Shown here in pieces: positions 51,901 to 60,792 of a stretch of DNA of 64,000 bases (its first letter is position 1; each line of letters starts with the position of its first letter). The stretch covers positions 3,286,001 through 3,350,000 of the forward strand of contig NZ_CP087134.1 of NCBI RefSeq assembly GCF_020911925.1, given 5' to 3'. The position numbers and the translations under genes were made by a program. This stretch comes from Flavobacterium cupriresistens. GTDB taxonomy: Bacteria > Bacteroidota > Bacteroidia > Flavobacteriales > Flavobacteriaceae. The notes under the pieces were generated by a model. The model worked only from the letters and a program-made list of their open reading frames with translations. It was not told where the DNA came from and ran no database searches.

Positions 51901-53965
51901 TAATGTCGTTTGGTACAGTACCGCAACAGGTGGAACAGCGATTGCTCCGGCAACAGCTTTAACCAGTGGTGTTTATTATGCTACTTTGTTAGATGCAACA
52001 ACAGGTTGTCAAAGTGCGGTAAGATTACAGGTTACCATCAGCGTAACCGATCCGGGCACGCCAACATTGGTAACTGCAGGAGTTCAGAACTTCTGTTTGT
52101 TAAGCTTACCGACATTTGCGAGTATCAAAACCAATCAGGCTAATGTAGTTTGGTATAGTACTGCTGTTGGTGGAACAGTAATTCCGTTAACAACACTCTT
52201 GACGACAGGTGCTTATTATGGAGCTATTCTGGATCCGGTAACGGGTTGTGCAAGTGCTAACAGATTACAAGTTCAGGTTACTGTTGGAGCTCCAAATAAC
52301 CCGACCACACCAAACTCTCAACAGGTATTTTGTTCTACAGCTGCTGCTACAGTGGCAGACATAGTAGTCAATGAAACAAATGTTGCTTGGTTCTATACCG
52401 CTTCCGGTGGTACACCAATTCCAGCAAATACGCTCTTAACAACACAATCGTATTATGGAGCTATTTATGATGCCACAAACGGCTGCGAAAGCTTAGTGAG
52501 ATTACAGGTTAAAGTAACAGTGGCACAACCTAGTCCTAAACCAACTACAGGTTCAGTTACACAAAACTTCTGTATAGTTAATGCGCCTACTTTTGCTAGT
52601 ATTCAGGTAAATGAACCTAATGTGGGGTGGTATAGTACACCTACTGGTGGAACTATAATTCCATTAACAACAGCTTTGACCAGTGGTACTTACTATGGTG
52701 TTATTTTAAGCGCTGTTAATTGTGAAAACCCGGATAGATTAGAAGTGATCGTAGATGTAAATTCACAAGGAATTATTACAACTTCAAAACCAGTACAAAC
52801 GTTCTGTTTATCTGCAAATCCAACGATAGAAGATATCGAGGTTAATGAAACAGGCGCTATCTGGTATACTTCAGCTACTGGAGGAACGGCATTACCGGCA
52901 GGAACACTTCTTGTTGCAGGAACCTACTATGCTACAGCACAGGACAATATGACTAATGGCTGTAATAATGCTGTACGATTAGCAGTTGTAGTTAATTTCT
53001 CTAATGATGATTTGGTTCTGATCACAGCTAGTGACGATACGCCATGTGTTTTTGACGGGGTAACCTACTCAATTGCCAATGGAAAATCAAATTACGTATG
53101 GTCTATTACTAATGGAACGATTCTTTCAGGTGGAGGAGCATCAGACGGCTCAGTAACAGTTTCTTGGTCCGATATCGGTCCTGGTAAAGTTGAGGTTGCC
53201 TATTTAAATACCTGTAATGATAATACTTATAAATCATTAGATGTAATAGTAGCTACCTGCTCAGACTTAACCATATCGAATGTTGTTAGTAATCCTACAG
53301 CAAATTTTGGAGATACTGTAATGTTCACTATTGTAATAGGAAACGTAGGAATGGGGAATTTTATTAATGTAGAGATTAATAATTTTTTACCGGCCGGCTA
53401 TCGTTTTATCGGAGCATTTGTAACTTCAGGTGTATATACGGCTTCTACCGGAATGTGGAGTATACCAACTTTAAATTCAGGTCAGACCGTAAAACTGGAA
53501 ATCACGGCTGAGGTATTACCACCTTTAAGTGTTAACACTAATAAAATGGGTAGTTCTCCACAAGGCAAAATGGCAGCGGCAATACCTGCGGATTATTATT
53601 TAGATGTCGCAAAAATTGTGGTTTCAATGCCTCTGGATGTTAATTTACTCAATAACACCGCTACAGCAACAATTACTCCGACCTGTTTAACAGTGTACAA
53701 CGAGTTTACGCCAAATAGCGATGGACTAAATGATTTTTTCAGAATTGATTGTATCCAAACCTATCCGGACAATGAACTAAAAGTCTTCAATAGATATGGT
53801 GCATTAGTATACAGTAAAAGAAATTATGAAAATACTTGGGATGGAACTGCGAACGTTTCCGGAGTTGTGAATAGAGGAGATATGTTACCAACAGGTACTT
53901 ATTTCTATGTGATAGACACTGGAGACGGAACGATTAAAAAAGGCTGGTTATCTATAATGAGATAA
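39932..53965 (+). CDS. Giant repeat adhesin with type-B T9SS (gliding-motility-type, CHU_C) C-terminal domain
   Basis: This 4677-residue secreted surface protein has a signal peptide ending KTFAQ (~residue 32). To ~1980 it alternates Ig_7-like domains (CSGxxxTLTA, W(Y/F)D, TTYY) with five ~150-residue beta-sandwich modules (starting near 33, 450, 857, 1361 and 1525). Residues 1979-4040 are 26 near-identical 79/80-residue Ig-like repeats, each with two Cys (FCL and GCQS); four diverged repeats run to ~4357. A DUF11-like domain (~4443-4580) precedes the ~94-residue C-terminal domain (VYNEFTPNSDGLNDFF ... GTYFYVIDTGDG), the type-B sorting signal of SprB-like proteins. The ATG at 39932 is preferred over a TTG at 39845; 39968 is also possible. 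The ligand is unknown. Confidence 0.9.
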   Translation: MKKNFTFYDLHFMKRLLGLLFLLFLCNKTFAQTFCRPVSQTNGISGICVGSSITNPTAAFDNDPGLTTFTTMNTVVGVLCSVQETMVLNQTAKAGDEIVFYIGNGSGLLSLGLLSTGTIQAKLNGTNAGPSVAMDSPLLNLSLLPGNTTGILKFKLTSDANQVQIQLGGVLSALVNLRIYDVRLEFADPTVTGGLSQTVCSGNSITLTAAPSVGTTLAWYDSATSTTALIGGNSFSSPALTTNTTYYIGVTRAAGCESNERIPVVVNVSNPVAPVISTTGTAICSSGSTQQTTLSVINPILGTTYNWYTAASAGTLLASGSSYSPTVSVGTTSFYVEAVIGSCLSSTRTQVDVVSTAVPALPTVLTQSVTIQSGQNAILSATSSEPGVTINWYDVATGGTVLASNSPTFTTPVLTATKTYYAEAQSAAGSCVSSTRVPVLVTVISTPPGSCLQANSQVTTLNGLCLLCTSTNPNNSVDGSATTAAQLTVPVGLVNGWVQQTLQFNNPGKAGDIVDVDLELPSGLLDLSLLNYISLATYNGATFNNDRVSINNIVSIQLLGGNKFRASVTAGANFDRVEVRLGGLATLLTSVNIYQAAYRYKVPTVTGNTTICSGQTTTLTAGLAVGETIAWFDALTGGNLLASTASYTTPALTSAVTNYIQITRNGCVNSERSPVQVLIDNPLAPIVAAVPASICSGQTSTITIQSPVLGTIYKWYDAAAAGTLLFTGTSFVTPNLTANTSYYIEAGINSCISALRTQVDVTVNPLPAAPIAASSNVIIQSGQSVSLQVSSPEPNVEFDWYDAAVGGTLLATATSTYVTPVLTANTTYYVTARGLLSSCISSVRTPINVVVSASISSCLQANSEVVTKGGTTICLLCSSNNDGNAADGDVTTASTLNIPLGLLGDHIEQTLTFTTSGQSGDIIDVELGIPTGLLDISLLSNITLQSFNSGVPNSDQISISSLVDIQLLGGNRFKASFTAGGAFTSVRVQLNGLATVLTSLNIYDASFRYKNATVTGASSPICSGQTATLNASTTAIGETFKWFDSATGGIELSALASYTTPSLTASTTYYLEATRGGCINTVREPITVTVSPFATAANITIASPVEASCAGVVTLSPTSALVGAQFKYYGDQAKTIPILDAGTGGSGETYAINPTTYALTVSGLTAGASPYSYFISVVNATNCENEAGNLKEVTVTYPTTTGLTLIAVPLQGCGSVNLKDAIVGFDTSGNTTYTFYDPSNAIITADAAASVSTSGVYSIQAQGNGITCPSSKQTVTVTINALPTLVVTPSISVNTGSNVALNAVSDGTLAWFDPQGNALVGPAFETGVLNTPGIYTYTVVASNANCTRTGTVSINVIDLNSCQSLTERVYATTQTFGFNITGGVSNPGNAVDGSTRTYSTITTGIGLLGVGTTWQDLKWPANIVKGTPVTVKLGTELSLLALGQNLSVIGTKNGVNIGTFQTVSGSLLNLLSGDSAFEFTFVPSDGTGPQDYDGIKIQMASLVSVAQSTKVYDAYYTRSVSTVVCTPGDIQDIYYGAVDLGVGALTATVGVSDAWNVADNDISTFATMYSGVGALAAADLTVAFKTPSIVSDTLRIVISKPGTILAINLLTGFTIQRYLGDVAVGTPIDNTSTLLSLKLLAGDSMAIVLVNSQPEPYDRVRIRFGGVAGVLDNLRVHTVDRVANTKVVGGDINNKVTVCPGTAVTLQIPEVACSTYKWYDAPTGGNVVATGISYTIPTTLAAGIYKYYIQPVRYNCEAFTRGEVTVEVRASSPVNTLTNITLNGGAVTSICSPSGTVTLATGLSGTPVLTNPIYYWYSFDGTTSQLIAGETTAQLIVNGLTPGTYTYYVGVSSDELCETAAIDRKQITFTILPPSIKTDILVDGTSVCHNIAASLTPTAPTLTNAVFTWYLDANKTQPITNGAVIGGVTYAISGTGVLTATGLTKALSPIIYYVAVSSDGTCENIAGTLQEATIVIIDPNTPTTTDTTQDFCLINAPTFASIQVNESNVVWYNVATGGTAFAPTAALTSGVYYGAVLDLLNSCESSVRLQVTISVTDPGTPTTTDTTQDFCLVNAPTFASIQTNQANVVWYSVATGGVAIAPTTALTSGTYYAALLDATTGCQSNVRLLVTISVTDPGTPTTTDTTQDFCLVNAPTFASIQTNQPNVVWYSVATGGVAIAPTTALTSGTYYAALLDATTGCQSNVRLLVTISVTDPGTPTTTDTTQDFCLVNAPTFASIQTNQANVVWYSVVTGGTAIAPTTALTTGVYYAALLDATTGCQSNERLRVTISVTDPGTPTTTDTTQDFCLVNAPTFASIQTNQPNIVWYSVVTGGTAIAPTTALTSGVYYAALLDATTGCQSNERLRVTISVTDPGTPTTTDTTQDFCLINAPTFASIQTNQPNVVWYSVATGGVAIAPTTALTSGTYYAALLDATTGCQSNVRLLVTISVTDPGTPTTTDTTQDFCLINAPTFASIQTNQANVIWYSVVTGGTAIAPTTALTSGVYYAALLDATTGCQSNERLRVTISVTDPGTPTTTDTTQDFCLVNAPTFASIQTNQPNVVWYSVVTGGTAIAPTTALTSGVYYAALLDATTGCQSNERLQVTISVTDPGTPTTTDTTQDFCLVNAPTFASIQTNQPNVVWYSVATGGTAIAPTTALTSGTYYAALLDATTGCQSNVRLLVTISVTDPGTPTTTDTTQDFCLVNAPTFASIQTNQANVVWYSVATGGTAIAPTTALTSGTYYAALLDATTGCQSAVRLQVAISVTDPGTPTLVTAGTQNFCLVNAPTFASIQTTQANVVWYSVATGGIAIAPATALTSGTYYAALLDATTGCQSAVRLQVTISVTDPGTPTTTDTTQDFCLANAPTFASIQTNQTNVVWYSVVTGGTAIAPTTALTSGVYYAALLDATTGCQSNERLRVTISVTDPGTPTTTDATQDFCLVNAPTFASIQVNEPNVVWYNATSGGTAFAPTAALTSGIFYGGIVDPVTGCQSAVRLQVTISVTDPGTPTTTDATQDFCLANAPTFASIQTNQANVIWYSVATGGTAIAPTTSLTSGVYYAALLNATTGCQSTVRLQVTISVTDPGTPTLVTAGTQNFCLINTPTFASIQTTQANVVWYSAATGGTAIAPATALTSGTYYAALLDATTGCQSAVRLQVTISVTDPGTPTTTDTTQDFCLINAPTFASIQTNETNIVWYSVATGGTAIAPTTALTSGVYYAALLDATTGCQSKVRLQVIISVTNPGTPTTTDTTQDFCLVNAPTFASIQTNQTNVVWYSVATGGTAIAPTTALTSGTYYAALLNAITGCQSTVRLQVAISVTDPGTPTTTDATQDFCLVNAPTFASIQTNETNVVWYSVATGGTAIAPATALTSGTYYAALLDATTGCQSAVRLQVAISVTDPGTPTLVTAGTQNFCLINAPTFASIQTTQTNVVWYSAATGGTAIAPTTALTSGVYYAALLDATTGCQSAVRLQVTISVTDPGTPTLVNAGTQNFCLINAPTFASIQTNQANVVWYSVATGGTAIAPATALTSGVYYAALVNTTTGCQSAVRLQVTISVTDPGTPTTTDTTQDFCLINAPTFASIQTNQTNVVWYSTATGGTAIAPATALTSGTYYAALLDATTGCQSAVRLQVTISVTDPGTPTLVNAGTQNFCLVNAPTFASIQTTQTNVVWYSTATGGTAIAPTTALTSGVYYAALVNTTTGCQSAVRLQVTISVTDPGTPTLVNAGTQNFCLVNAPTFASIQTTQANVVWYNAATGGTAIAPATALTSGVYYAALVNTTTGCQSAVRLQVTISVTDPGTPTTTDATQDFCLINAPTFASIQTNQTNVVWYSTATGGTAIAQATALTSGTYYAALLDTTTGCQSAVRLQVTISVTDPGTPSLVNAGTQNFCLINAPTFASIQTNQANVVWYSTATGGTAIAPATALTSGVYYAALVNTTTGCQSAVRLQVTISVTDPGTPTLVTAGTQNFCLINAPTFASIQTTQTNVVWYSTATGGTAIAPATALTSGVYYATLLDATTGCQSAVRLQVTISVTDPGTPTLVTAGVQNFCLLSLPTFASIKTNQANVVWYSTAVGGTVIPLTTLLTTGAYYGAILDPVTGCASANRLQVQVTVGAPNNPTTPNSQQVFCSTAAATVADIVVNETNVAWFYTASGGTPIPANTLLTTQSYYGAIYDATNGCESLVRLQVKVTVAQPSPKPTTGSVTQNFCIVNAPTFASIQVNEPNVGWYSTPTGGTIIPLTTALTSGTYYGVILSAVNCENPDRLEVIVDVNSQGIITTSKPVQTFCLSANPTIEDIEVNETGAIWYTSATGGTALPAGTLLVAGTYYATAQDNMTNGCNNAVRLAVVVNFSNDDLVLITASDDTPCVFDGVTYSIANGKSNYVWSITNGTILSGGGASDGSVTVSWSDIGPGKVEVAYLNTCNDNTYKSLDVIVATCSDLTISNVVSNPTANFGDTVMFTIVIGNVGMGNFINVEINNFLPAGYRFIGAFVTSGVYTASTGMWSIPTLNSGQTVKLEITAEVLPPLSVNTNKMGSSPQGKMAAAIPADYYLDVAKIVVSMPLDVNLLNNTATATITPTCLTVYNEFTPNSDGLNDFFRIDCIQTYPDNELKVFNRYGALVYSKRNYENTWDGTANVSGVVNRGDMLPTGTYFYVIDTGDGTIKKGWLSIMR
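45866..53001 (+). repeat. Coding tandem repeat array (30 units, 237/240 bp)
   Basis: Units 1-26 (45866-52051) total exactly 6186 bp, which equals 18 units of 237 bp and 8 of 240 bp; the longer units carry an extra residue in LVTAGTQN/LVNAGTQN in place of TTTDTTQD. Unit 27 (from 52052) and units 28-30 (to about 53001) are diverged. Protein sequence is highly conserved between units, while synonymous codons differ freely (CCG/CCA/CCT, ACT/ACA/ACC). Confidence 0.92.
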
Positions 53966-54008
53966 GCTTCTATTAATCATCTAATTAATTAACTAAATAA
54001 GTATCGTT

Positions 54009-54941
54009 ATGAAACTATATATAAAATTATTAGAAACGTATTTCATTCTAATATGTTCTTTTATTACATTTTGTGCCAGCGCACAACAGGATCCACAGTA
54101 CACGCAATACATGTACAACACTATGGCGATAAATCCGGCTTATGCCGGATCTACCGGAACTTTAGAAGCAACACTTTTGCATCGTTCTCAATGGGTTGGA
54201 ATTTCCGGTGCTCCGGAAACACAATCGTTTTCTGCTCACACACCACTCCGCAATGAGAAAATTGGTCTGGGACTAAGTGTCGTAAACGACAAAATCGGTC
54301 CTTCAAGCGAATTGTATCTGGATGGAAACTTCTCTTATTCATTGCCACTTGGTTATGAAAAAAGATTAGCATTTGGTTTAAAAGCAGGTTTTAGAATGTT
54401 GGATATAGATTGGTCTAAAGGGAGATTTTATGATGAGAACGATGTTTTGTTAAATCAAAACATTAGCAACCAGATGAAACTGGCAGTTGGAGCGGGAATT
54501 TATTATTACACCGACAAATGGTATGTTGGGTTTTCAGTTCCAAGCTTCATTCAGAATGATTATTACGATGATGTACAAGAATCAATAGATTATGATCGCT
54601 TACATTATTATTTAATGGGAGGATATGTATTTGACTTAAGTCCAAATTTAAAATTTAAACCGGCATTTTTAGTAAAAGCAGTAAATGGAGCTCCACTTAC
54701 TGCTGATGTGTCGGCGAATTTTATGATTGCGGAAAAATTTGTAATTGGAGGTGCCTACAGAACGGATGATTCCGTTAGTATCTTGGCAGGCTTTCAAATA
54801 ACAAAAAGTTTTTACCTCGGATATGCTTTCGATTATACGGTCAGCCAGTTAAATAAGTACAACGATGGTACACATGAATTCATTCTGCGCTACCAGTTTA
54901 CTAAAAATCAAAGTAAAATCAAATCCCCAAGATTCTTCTAA
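54009..54941 (+). CDS. PorP/SprF-family type IX secretion outer-membrane protein
   Basis: The 310-residue protein has a signal peptide (1-25, ending CASA) and the PorP/SprF hallmark QQDPQYTQYMYNTMAINPAYAGS. A beta-barrel follows (LLHRSQWVGISGAPETQSFS, GLGLSVVNDKIGPSSELYL, FVIGGAYRTDDSVSILAGFQI, YLGYAFDYTVSQLN) ending in EFILRYQF. In F. johnsoniae, SprF is needed to export and attach the type-B protein SprB, and a SprF-like gene typically follows each such adhesin. It starts 43 bp after the giant adhesin and ends 2 bp before the PorE-like gene, so it is most probably the adhesin's dedicated partner. Confidence 0.93.
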   Translation: MKLYIKLLETYFILICSFITFCASAQQDPQYTQYMYNTMAINPAYAGSTGTLEATLLHRSQWVGISGAPETQSFSAHTPLRNEKIGLGLSVVNDKIGPSSELYLDGNFSYSLPLGYEKRLAFGLKAGFRMLDIDWSKGRFYDENDVLLNQNISNQMKLAVGAGIYYYTDKWYVGFSVPSFIQNDYYDDVQESIDYDRLHYYLMGGYVFDLSPNLKFKPAFLVKAVNGAPLTADVSANFMIAEKFVIGGAYRTDDSVSILAGFQITKSFYLGYAFDYTVSQLNKYNDGTHEFILRYQFTKNQSKIKSPRFF

Positions 54942-54943
54942 AA

Positions 54944-56887
54944 ATGAAGCTTATGAAAAAATTGTATATACTAAGTTTATTCGTGAGTTTTACGGTTAGT
55001 TTTGCTCAAACGAATTTAAAGAAAGCGGACGCATTGTTTAAAAACTTTTCCTATTTAGATGCTTCAAAAGCCTATGAGGAGTGTTTGCAAAACATAAAAA
55101 GTCCTTCAGCACAAACGTTAAAGAACGCTGCTGATTCGTATTACTTCAATTCCGATTCAAGGAATGCACTCAAATGGTACAGGAAGTTATACGAAGTGCA
55201 AGGCAATAATTTAACAGATATCTACTACCTGCGTTACATTCAATCTATGAAAGCAGTTATGGATTATGACGAGGCAGATAGGGTCACAAAAGAATATTTA
55301 AATAAAAAAGGAGATCAAAAAGAGATCAATCGCTATGTCGCTCAGAAAACCCAAATGGATAGTTTAGCTAAAACGAAATCTCTTTATCAAATTAGAAATT
55401 TAGATATTAACACCAGTAAATCTGATTTTGGAGCTACTTATTTTGTAGATAAAATTGTATTCTCTTCTGCCCGAGACACAACAAAATTCGGAGATAAGTT
55501 ATACACCTGGAACAACCAGCCTTTCCTGAATTTGTATTTGGCCGACAGAAATCCTGCCGATGGTAGTTTGTTTAACGAAACAGTGTTTCTGGCAAACGTA
55601 ATGACTAAATACCATGAGGCGACAGCCACTTTTGACAGTAGCGGGAAAACCATTTACTATTCAACAAATATTGTAAAGAAAAACAAACTGGTTGTAGATG
55701 AAAACAAAATCAACAATTTTCAAATTATCGAAGGAAAAATAGTAGATAATAAACTCGAGAATCCGCAAAAAGTGTTTTTTGACAGTGAAGAGTATTCCGT
55801 TGGACACCCTTCTTTAAGTGATGACGGGCAGTTGCTCTTTTTTGCGTCAGACATGCCGAACGGATTTGGTGAAACAGATTTGTATTATGTGAAAATTGCG
55901 GCCGACGGAACCATGAGTTCTCCTGTAAATTTAGGACCAAAAATCAATACAATTGGGAATGAAGTTTTTCCTTTTTTCAGAAACGGAGTTCTTTATTTTT
56001 CTTCAGACGGGCATTATGGCTGGGGAGATTTAGATATTTATGAAAGTAAAATGTTGTCTGATGGAAGTTTTACTACACCCCGAAATTTAGGAGCGCCAAT
56101 AAACAGTAACAAAGATGATTTTTCTTTTATAATTGATAAGGCCGGTGAATTGGGGTACATTTCTTCCAACAGAGACGGCGGTAAAGGAGACGACGATATT
56201 TACGCTTTTGAAAAAGGAAAACCAATTTGCAATCAATCGATATCCGGTATGGCAGTCGACAGAAAAACCAAATTGCCACTGGACGATGTTGTAATTATGG
56301 CTTACAATTCCTATAGCGAAGTTCTGGGCGAAACAAAAACCAACTATGAGGGCAAATATGCAATAGAAGTTCCTTGTGGGAAAGTGATTAAAATGATTGC
56401 GGCAAAAATGAACTACAGTAGTGATGAAAAAACAGTAGAAACTACCAAGGTAAACGGAGGCGAAATCAAAGATGTCAATTTTGAACTTAGTAATTACGAT
56501 GACTTAGTCGTAAAGAAAAAAGGAGTTGAAAAAGTAGACGTAAAACCAATTTATTTTGATTATGATAAGTACGATATTACACCTCTGGCTATCGAAGAGC
56601 TAACTAAGGTTGTTTTTATCATGCAAAAATTTCCAAACATCCGAATCAAAATAGAATCTCATACCGATTCTCGCGGAAAGGATGCTTATAATATGGTGCT
56701 TTCAGATAAAAGAGCCAAATCAACCCGTGATTATATTGTTTCTCAGGGGATTGACGCTTCCAGAATAGAAAGTGCAATAGGGTATGGGGAAAGCAGACTA
56801 ATTAACAGATGTAAAAATGGTGTAAAATGTTCAGAAGCAGAGCATTTATTAAACAGACGTTCTGACTTTATCATTATCCAGAAATAG
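54944..56887 (+). CDS. PorE-like TPR/beta-propeller/OmpA-domain protein
   Basis: This 647-residue envelope protein has a signal peptide (1-22, ending SFAQ) and helical TPR-like repeats (~25-140). A PD40/WD40-like propeller with FSSDGHYGWGDLDIYES, FASDMPNGFGETDLYYVK and ISSNRDGGKGDDDIYAF blades follows (to ~425), then a carboxypeptidase-regulatory domain (~430-520) and an OmpA-C domain (~533-645, with IESHTDSRGKDAYNMVLSDKRA). This is the domain order of PorE, which links type IX components to peptidoglycan. With the adhesin and PorP/SprF genes it forms a three-gene unit. A Met three codons in (54953) is an alternative start. Confidence 0.9.
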   Translation: MKLMKKLYILSLFVSFTVSFAQTNLKKADALFKNFSYLDASKAYEECLQNIKSPSAQTLKNAADSYYFNSDSRNALKWYRKLYEVQGNNLTDIYYLRYIQSMKAVMDYDEADRVTKEYLNKKGDQKEINRYVAQKTQMDSLAKTKSLYQIRNLDINTSKSDFGATYFVDKIVFSSARDTTKFGDKLYTWNNQPFLNLYLADRNPADGSLFNETVFLANVMTKYHEATATFDSSGKTIYYSTNIVKKNKLVVDENKINNFQIIEGKIVDNKLENPQKVFFDSEEYSVGHPSLSDDGQLLFFASDMPNGFGETDLYYVKIAADGTMSSPVNLGPKINTIGNEVFPFFRNGVLYFSSDGHYGWGDLDIYESKMLSDGSFTTPRNLGAPINSNKDDFSFIIDKAGELGYISSNRDGGKGDDDIYAFEKGKPICNQSISGMAVDRKTKLPLDDVVIMAYNSYSEVLGETKTNYEGKYAIEVPCGKVIKMIAAKMNYSSDEKTVETTKVNGGEIKDVNFELSNYDDLVVKKKGVEKVDVKPIYFDYDKYDITPLAIEELTKVVFIMQKFPNIRIKIESHTDSRGKDAYNMVLSDKRAKSTRDYIVSQGIDASRIESAIGYGESRLINRCKNGVKCSEAEHLLNRRSDFIIIQK

Positions 56888-56999
56888 TTTTGTATTCCGG
56901 CTCTGGTGGTTTGATCAGGAGCTTAAAAGTGCAACACGAAGATACCATTGGAAGTTGGTTTTTATTAATTCTTTTTTTAAGAATGATGGACATGAAGGA

Positions 57000-57040
57000 A
57001 ATCAGGTTGTATGAATTTACAGCCTGATTTTTGGTTTTTT
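57000..57040 (+). terminator. Terminator of the adhesin operon
   Basis: A 12-bp stem with one G-T wobble (57000-57011 with 57018-57029) and loop TGAATT is followed by T5-GG-T6. It lies 112 bp past the PorE-like stop. Confidence 0.8.
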
Positions 57041-57054
57041 AAAACTTTCATTTT

Positions 57055-57088
57055 TTGATGTTTTTCAATAAAAATAATCCTAATTTTG
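57055..57088 (+). promoter_or_regulatory. Promoter of ligA
   Basis: TTG (57055-57057), a 23-bp spacer and TAATTTTG (57081-57088) match the Bacteroidota consensus at its upper spacing limit, 45 bp before the ligA ATG. Confidence 0.55.
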
Positions 57089-57127
57089 AGGTACAATTAA
57101 ACAACATTCCAATCTGTATCATTTTAG

Positions 57128-59813
<2,686 letters not shown>

Positions 59814-59844
59814 AGTTTTTAGGTAGACAAAATTTCGTTTAACT

Positions 59845-60753
59845 TTAGATCACAGGATTTTCAGATACTTTACCGGTAATTAAATCAATTGTGTTGTGGG
59901 TGTAAAGCAACACCTTATTTTCGAAAAAATCACTTGAGAACCCGCCACGAAATTGATACGCTTCAATTTGGTTTACAATTTCTCCATTGGTAGCATCCAC
60001 CACATATTCTGCTCCCCAACTATTGGATTCAGTAGAAGAAGCGTAAAGGGCTAAAAGTTGTCCATTTTCTGTTTGAAATATATCAGAAGAGTTTATTCTT
60101 CCTCCATCTTTTCCTAAGTAGTTAAAATCTTTATACCACTTTATTTTGTAATCGCGATCAAAGCAATACAAAACATTTGTTTCGGTGACCAGATAGATAA
60201 AAGTGAAATCGACCGAAAATTTTATTCGGCTTATCATTGCTTTGGTACCAAATTTAATCGATTCAGTCTTACCGGTAGCAAAATTGAATAAATAACAAGT
60301 ATCTTTAGTATTCTCACAAGGTGCAAGAAAAGTATCATTTTCAGGATCTAGATCTCCTTTATAGGTTCTTATTTGTTTGGGTAATTCGGCGGTGATTTGC
60401 TGGAGTGACAAATCATAACAAAAGGGTTTCTTTTTGCTTGCGACGATTATAATTTTATTTCCTTTAGCATTAAACTCAACGTCATAAATACAATAATTGT
60501 CGGTATTTAGTAATACAGTTTCATTTTCATGATCTGTAATTACTAAATCCGTTCTGTAAGCTCTGGTGTTTGACGAAGTTCTGGTAATGGCAATCCTTTT
60601 TCCGTCAATTGAGATGTTTTGGGGCTCCCATTCCGGAAAATCAGCTAAGTATTTTTTTTCCTGAGTATTAAAATCAAATAAAAAAAGTCCTTTTGTATTA
60701 TTTGGTTTTCTATTTCCAAACAATCCAATTTTAGAATGCCTGTTTACGATCAT
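59845..60753 (-). CDS. Predicted cytoplasmic beta-propeller-like protein, unknown function
   Basis: The 302-residue protein has no signal peptide or membrane helix. It is built from repeated beta-rich units that alternate structural-word patterns (KGLFLFDFNTQEKKYLADF, YDVEFNAKGNKIIIVASKK, FIYLVTETNVLYCFDRDYK, AEYVVDATNGEIVNQI), as in WD40- or PQQ-like propellers. No catalytic motif is recognisable. It is the third gene of the minus-strand cluster that starts with the split 5'-nucleotidase (39-bp gap upstream). Confidence 0.6.
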   Translation of the reverse strand: MIVNRHSKIGLFGNRKPNNTKGLFLFDFNTQEKKYLADFPEWEPQNISIDGKRIAITRTSSNTRAYRTDLVITDHENETVLLNTDNYCIYDVEFNAKGNKIIIVASKKKPFCYDLSLQQITAELPKQIRTYKGDLDPENDTFLAPCENTKDTCYLFNFATGKTESIKFGTKAMISRIKFSVDFTFIYLVTETNVLYCFDRDYKIKWYKDFNYLGKDGGRINSSDIFQTENGQLLALYASSTESNSWGAEYVVDATNGEIVNQIEAYQFRGGFSSDFFENKVLLYTHNTIDLITGKVSENPVI

Positions 60754-60792
60754 GTCTTAGTCTTTGTATTTTAGGAATCAAATAAAAGGTAA

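Noticed and set aside
48808..52143. Several 75-codon frames in the other phase across the adhesin array
   Set aside because: They recur once per repeat because the repeat lacks stops in that phase, and they are Cys/Arg/Asn-rich translations of the same DNA. These are shadows.
45866..53001. CRISPR-like regular repeats
   Set aside because: The period is 237/240 bp, in frame, with conserved protein and no spacers. It is coding sequence, not a CRISPR array.
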